From positions 9,429-73,428 of the forward strand of contig CAAGFJ010000062.1 in NCBI GenBank assembly GCA_900769115.1: a stretch of 64,000 nt of DNA, written 5' to 3'. The notes below the pieces were generated by a model. It was not told the DNA's origin. It saw only the letters and a list, made by a program, of their open reading frames with translations, and did no database searches. Made by a program: the position numbers and the translations under genes. This stretch comes from Lachnospiraceae bacterium (lineage in GTDB: Bacteria; Bacillota; Clostridia; Lachnospirales; Lachnospiraceae). Below are positions 61,503 through 64,000 of the stretch, one piece after another; the stretch's first letter is position 1; each line of letters opens with the position of its first letter.

Positions 61503-63548
61503 ATTATAAATGTTGTTATCCTTCCATTCTACCTTATTCGTCCGATTGATCAGATCAATATATTGCTGCACCTCTTCTTCGGTGGGACTTGCATACGTCC
61601 AGGAACCATCTTCATTTTCTCCACCTTCATCTTTCTCCCTATCCGGATCCAGATACCAGTCCATCTGCTCCTGAAAATCGTCTTTTCGCACAGTTGAATC
61701 TCTAAGCAGTAATTCTCTTACAAACTTCCATGCACCATCCTTCACCTTTGACTGAGACGATATGCCAAATACATCCTGAAAGACAAAGCAGGAACCATTC
61801 TTCTCCCGGTTCGGTCTGCCGATCATCGTTACACTGTCAGCTCCATATGTGTGCTTTGCCGATTCTATCATATCAATCCCCTCCCAGTTAGACGTTTGAA
61901 ATAAGATCTCCCGATTCTGATATGCCTCTGCCCGGTCCACTTCATCCATGTTCTCATTCTGCTCGGTATCCGTTCCGCGCTCATTTGCAAGCTTCAACAT
62001 ATCAATGAATTCCTCATTGTCAAAGTAACATTCTCCCTTCTCCCAATCCACAAAGTCCACCAGATTGTTAAACGTAAGCGAATACAACACACAATCCTTC
62101 TTCGTGGACTCAAACAGGGACGCATCCGGATATTGTTTCACAAAGTCCATACATTCCTCCATTGTCCAGCCAATCTTATCTCCGACATAATCTGTCGGTA
62201 CCACCCATGTGGATATGTCATACATATCGGAAAGATAATAAAGTTTGCCATCTACCTCCATTGCCTTACGTAAGGAATCTAACATATCCTCTTTGTTAAC
62301 CTCTTCATCCTGGTCAAAATACTCATATAGATTCTCAAGCATTCCCTTCGCAATGTATTCATTGACCGGTGACCACTCTTCTAGCACAAGAATATCCGGT
62401 ATCTTTCCGGACGCAATATCTAGGTTGAATTTTTCAATTGCATCATTAGACGAATAACTTTTGATTTCCATCTTGTACTCTGGATTGGATTTGTTAAATG
62501 CTGCCACCCGGTCTACAATCATGGAATTACTGTCTAACCACAAACCACCTATCGTAATCTTTTGTTTGTTCTGCACTTTATCCGGGTCTATCTTGCGATA
62601 TGCCGAGAGCTTTGTCCCCTCATTTTCATTGTAATAGACTCCTAACATCCGCCCCTTTGCCACCGGAATAACATCCCACGCTTCTGTCATCTCCATAGCG
62701 GATGCCGTATAATCTAATAATGGAACGCTTGCCTTCTTCTTTCGGTCGTATCCATATAACCGGGATTGTCCATGCAGATAGTAATCATAATTCTCATCTC
62801 CATCACACAACGCATTGTCCGTTGCCCCACTCACTAAATTCGTATCTAACAGCATTGAAGAAGACAGTGAACCATCCCGTTCATTCACAATATACCCTAC
62901 AACACCTCTTTCTTCATTCACCGCCAAGACAAGATCGCCCTCACTCGTAATAGCACATCCACAGACATTTCCTTTGGTATCCACTTTGGCAAGCTTCTTG
63001 CCCTCTGCATCCACAAGCAACATCTGTGCCTCTGTATCAATTGCGTAATTGCCTTTCTTACTCTGACACACATGTCGTATATTCTCATCCTGTGCAATAT
63101 ACTCCATTAGATCCACCTGCTTTTGTACGACTCCCGACCAATCTGTTACCACAATCTTTTTCTTATTCGATGCATCGAGTGTCCAATAGCAGATCGTATC
63201 ATCATCAATCTGAATGATCTCCCCCACCGTAACGCGATTCTGTTCTAGATTCAGTTCCGTTACCAATTCTGCTTTCCTATAAGTATCGTCTAGTTGATAC
63301 ACTCTGCTGACCGGATTATCCTCCTGACTATCCACCGCTAGAACATACACCTTGCCGTTGTATCTGAGTACCCGCTCCGGATCTCCCTGTATGCCAGACG
63401 CAGTTATCTCACTATATGCATATGTGATATTTTTTGCATCGGTGTCACTTACCTTATCGCTGTGTACATCCCCACATGCAGTCAGTCCCACTGCCAATAG
63501 AGTTAGGCACAGGAGCCCGCTTATTACCCTTCTTACCCCATGAAACAT
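61395..63548 (-). CDS. Solute-binding-type lipoprotein (paralogue)
   Basis: A 717-residue lipoprotein with signal ISGLLCLTLLAVGLTAC and lipidated Cys. It has the same build as its neighbour: a strand-rich N-terminal half (GKKLAKVDTKGNVCGCAITS, YIVNERDGSLSSSMLLDT) and a solute-binding domain (IGGLWLDSNSMIVDRVAAFN, GKIPDILVLEEWSPVNEYIA). The two differ throughout except for the C-terminal ~36 residues. AAGAAGGAGG precedes the ATG. The fused sensor-like N-domain suggests binding to a polymer or transmembrane partner instead of classic ABC import. Confidence 0.85.
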   Translation of the reverse strand: MFHGVRRVISGLLCLTLLAVGLTACGDVHSDKVSDTDAKNITYAYSEITASGIQGDPERVLRYNGKVYVLAVDSQEDNPVSRVYQLDDTYRKAELVTELNLEQNRVTVGEIIQIDDDTICYWTLDASNKKKIVVTDWSGVVQKQVDLMEYIAQDENIRHVCQSKKGNYAIDTEAQMLLVDAEGKKLAKVDTKGNVCGCAITSEGDLVLAVNEERGVVGYIVNERDGSLSSSMLLDTNLVSGATDNALCDGDENYDYYLHGQSRLYGYDRKKKASVPLLDYTASAMEMTEAWDVIPVAKGRMLGVYYNENEGTKLSAYRKIDPDKVQNKQKITIGGLWLDSNSMIVDRVAAFNKSNPEYKMEIKSYSSNDAIEKFNLDIASGKIPDILVLEEWSPVNEYIAKGMLENLYEYFDQDEEVNKEDMLDSLRKAMEVDGKLYYLSDMYDISTWVVPTDYVGDKIGWTMEECMDFVKQYPDASLFESTKKDCVLYSLTFNNLVDFVDWEKGECYFDNEEFIDMLKLANERGTDTEQNENMDEVDRAEAYQNREILFQTSNWEGIDMIESAKHTYGADSVTMIGRPNREKNGSCFVFQDVFGISSQSKVKDGAWKFVRELLLRDSTVRKDDFQEQMDWYLDPDREKDEGGENEDGSWTYASPTEEEVQQYIDLINRTNKVEWKDNNIYNIVEEEAKACFAGQRSEEETAKIIQARVTTYMNEKK

Positions 63549-63589
63549 ATTGCTACCTCCTTCTTGTATCCTCTTCTACAGCGTAAGTG

Positions 63590-64000
63590 TTTGACGATAG
63601 GTTATATGTCTAACGGACGCTTCGGCCTAGAGGAAAATGGTTCCAAGCCGGGACCGCTCGCGCTTAATTGCTCCAGTAGCGGATGCTAAATTCGTGCTAT
63701 GCACTCATTAAGCACCGACAGTCGCAAATGTCCCTATTTGGAATCCATATTTCCTCTCTCCGAAGCTGATGTTGGCACAATGTATCCCCACATAATTTAA
63801 TCGCGGTTAATATCAAAAAACACTTACGAATGTTACTATTCCGACGGTTAGACAACATACATTGTGACCATCAGAACGATCGTAATGTCGACCAGTGCGA
63901 AACCCGTTAAAGTGAATATCGGTTGGAAGGATATAACATCTATCATAAGCAGGTACTTCAGAACCGCCGGTACTTGGCGAGGTGTTTTCGAGCCTAGTAC
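63590..64000. other. Featureless terminal stretch without genes
   Basis: After the ribosome site of the last lipoprotein gene the sequence changes character: no open frame of useful length on either strand, frequent stops in all six frames, no promoter, terminator or repeat that I can support, and more even base use than the rest. The exact border, near 63.59 kb, cannot be placed. It may be non-genomic filler, a contig end or a very decayed region. Confidence 0.5.

Noticed and set aside
63660..63720. Inverted repeat GCTTAAT / ATTAAGC in the terminal stretch
   Set aside because: Only 7 bp with a long loop, expected by chance, and no neighbouring feature supports a function.

Overview
The window looks like chromosome of a flagellated Lachnospiraceae-type Firmicute (Roseburia/Agathobacter-like). 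The reasons are the Bacillus/Clostridium motility order (comFC, yvyF, flgM, flgN, flgK, flgL, fliW, csrA, flaG, fliD, fliS, fliT-like, hag), the mbl-flgF-flgG block known from Bacillus (mbl-flhO-flhP), strong AGGAGG ribosome sites, and very short flagellins made only of D0/D1. Almost every gene lies on the minus strand, so the text below follows transcription from high to low coordinates.

63.5-58.3 kb: two tandem lipoproteins of solute-binding type with nearly identical 3' ends, one TraX-like membrane protein (the only plus-strand gene), and a DivIVA-like coiled-coil protein. The last ~400 bases of the window (about 63.6-64.0 kb) carry no gene and read like unstructured sequence. 57.2-47.5 kb: a PAS/GAF sensor without an output domain, mbl, flgF, flgG, flgJ, a BlaI-type regulator, recD2, comFC and yvyF. 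47.4-33.7 kb: flgM, flgN, two flgK paralogues, flgL, fliW, csrA, flaG, fliD, fliS, a fliT-like gene, and two flagellin genes flanking a glycosyltransferase. Several units have sigma-28 type promoters, and both flagellin leaders carry CsrA-type sites.

33.6-28.2 kb: a flagellin-glycosylation cassette with an 87-residue protein, a Maf transferase, a CMP-sugar-acid synthetase, a methyltransferase and a NeuB-like synthase with a C-terminal cupin. The synthase has its own predicted sigma-28 promoter. 28.1-26.8 kb: an AAA-ATPase/nuclease gene that has lost its nuclease core by an internal deletion.

26.6-1.7 kb: a surface-glycan locus that may be one ~25 kb operon, from a promoter at ~26.64 kb with a lac-operator-like palindrome in its leader to a terminator at ~1.7 kb. 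From ~24.9 to ~3.4 kb it is visibly more AT-rich than the flagellar region. Its first part encodes CDP-activated phospho-alcohol functions: a TagB/F-type transferase, TagD, a TagD-oxidoreductase fusion, a HisC-like aminotransferase and a sulfatase-fold protein. The middle holds glycosyltransferases, many bearing the same Rossmann-like accessory domain, with decayed gene remnants at 17.35-17.82 kb. The last part encodes RfbF, RfbG and RfbH, which make a CDP-3,6-dideoxy-4-keto sugar, beside a thiamine-diphosphate enzyme of acetolactate-synthase type, reductases, an orphan E1 alpha/beta pair, a radical SAM protein and an FkbM methyltransferase. That set points to a two-carbon-branched sugar of the yersiniose kind. 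The locus ends with a CgeB-like glycosyltransferase broken by an amber codon and a small heptad-repeat protein. Beyond the terminator an XRE regulator and a partial glycosyltransferase form a separate unit that runs off the left edge.
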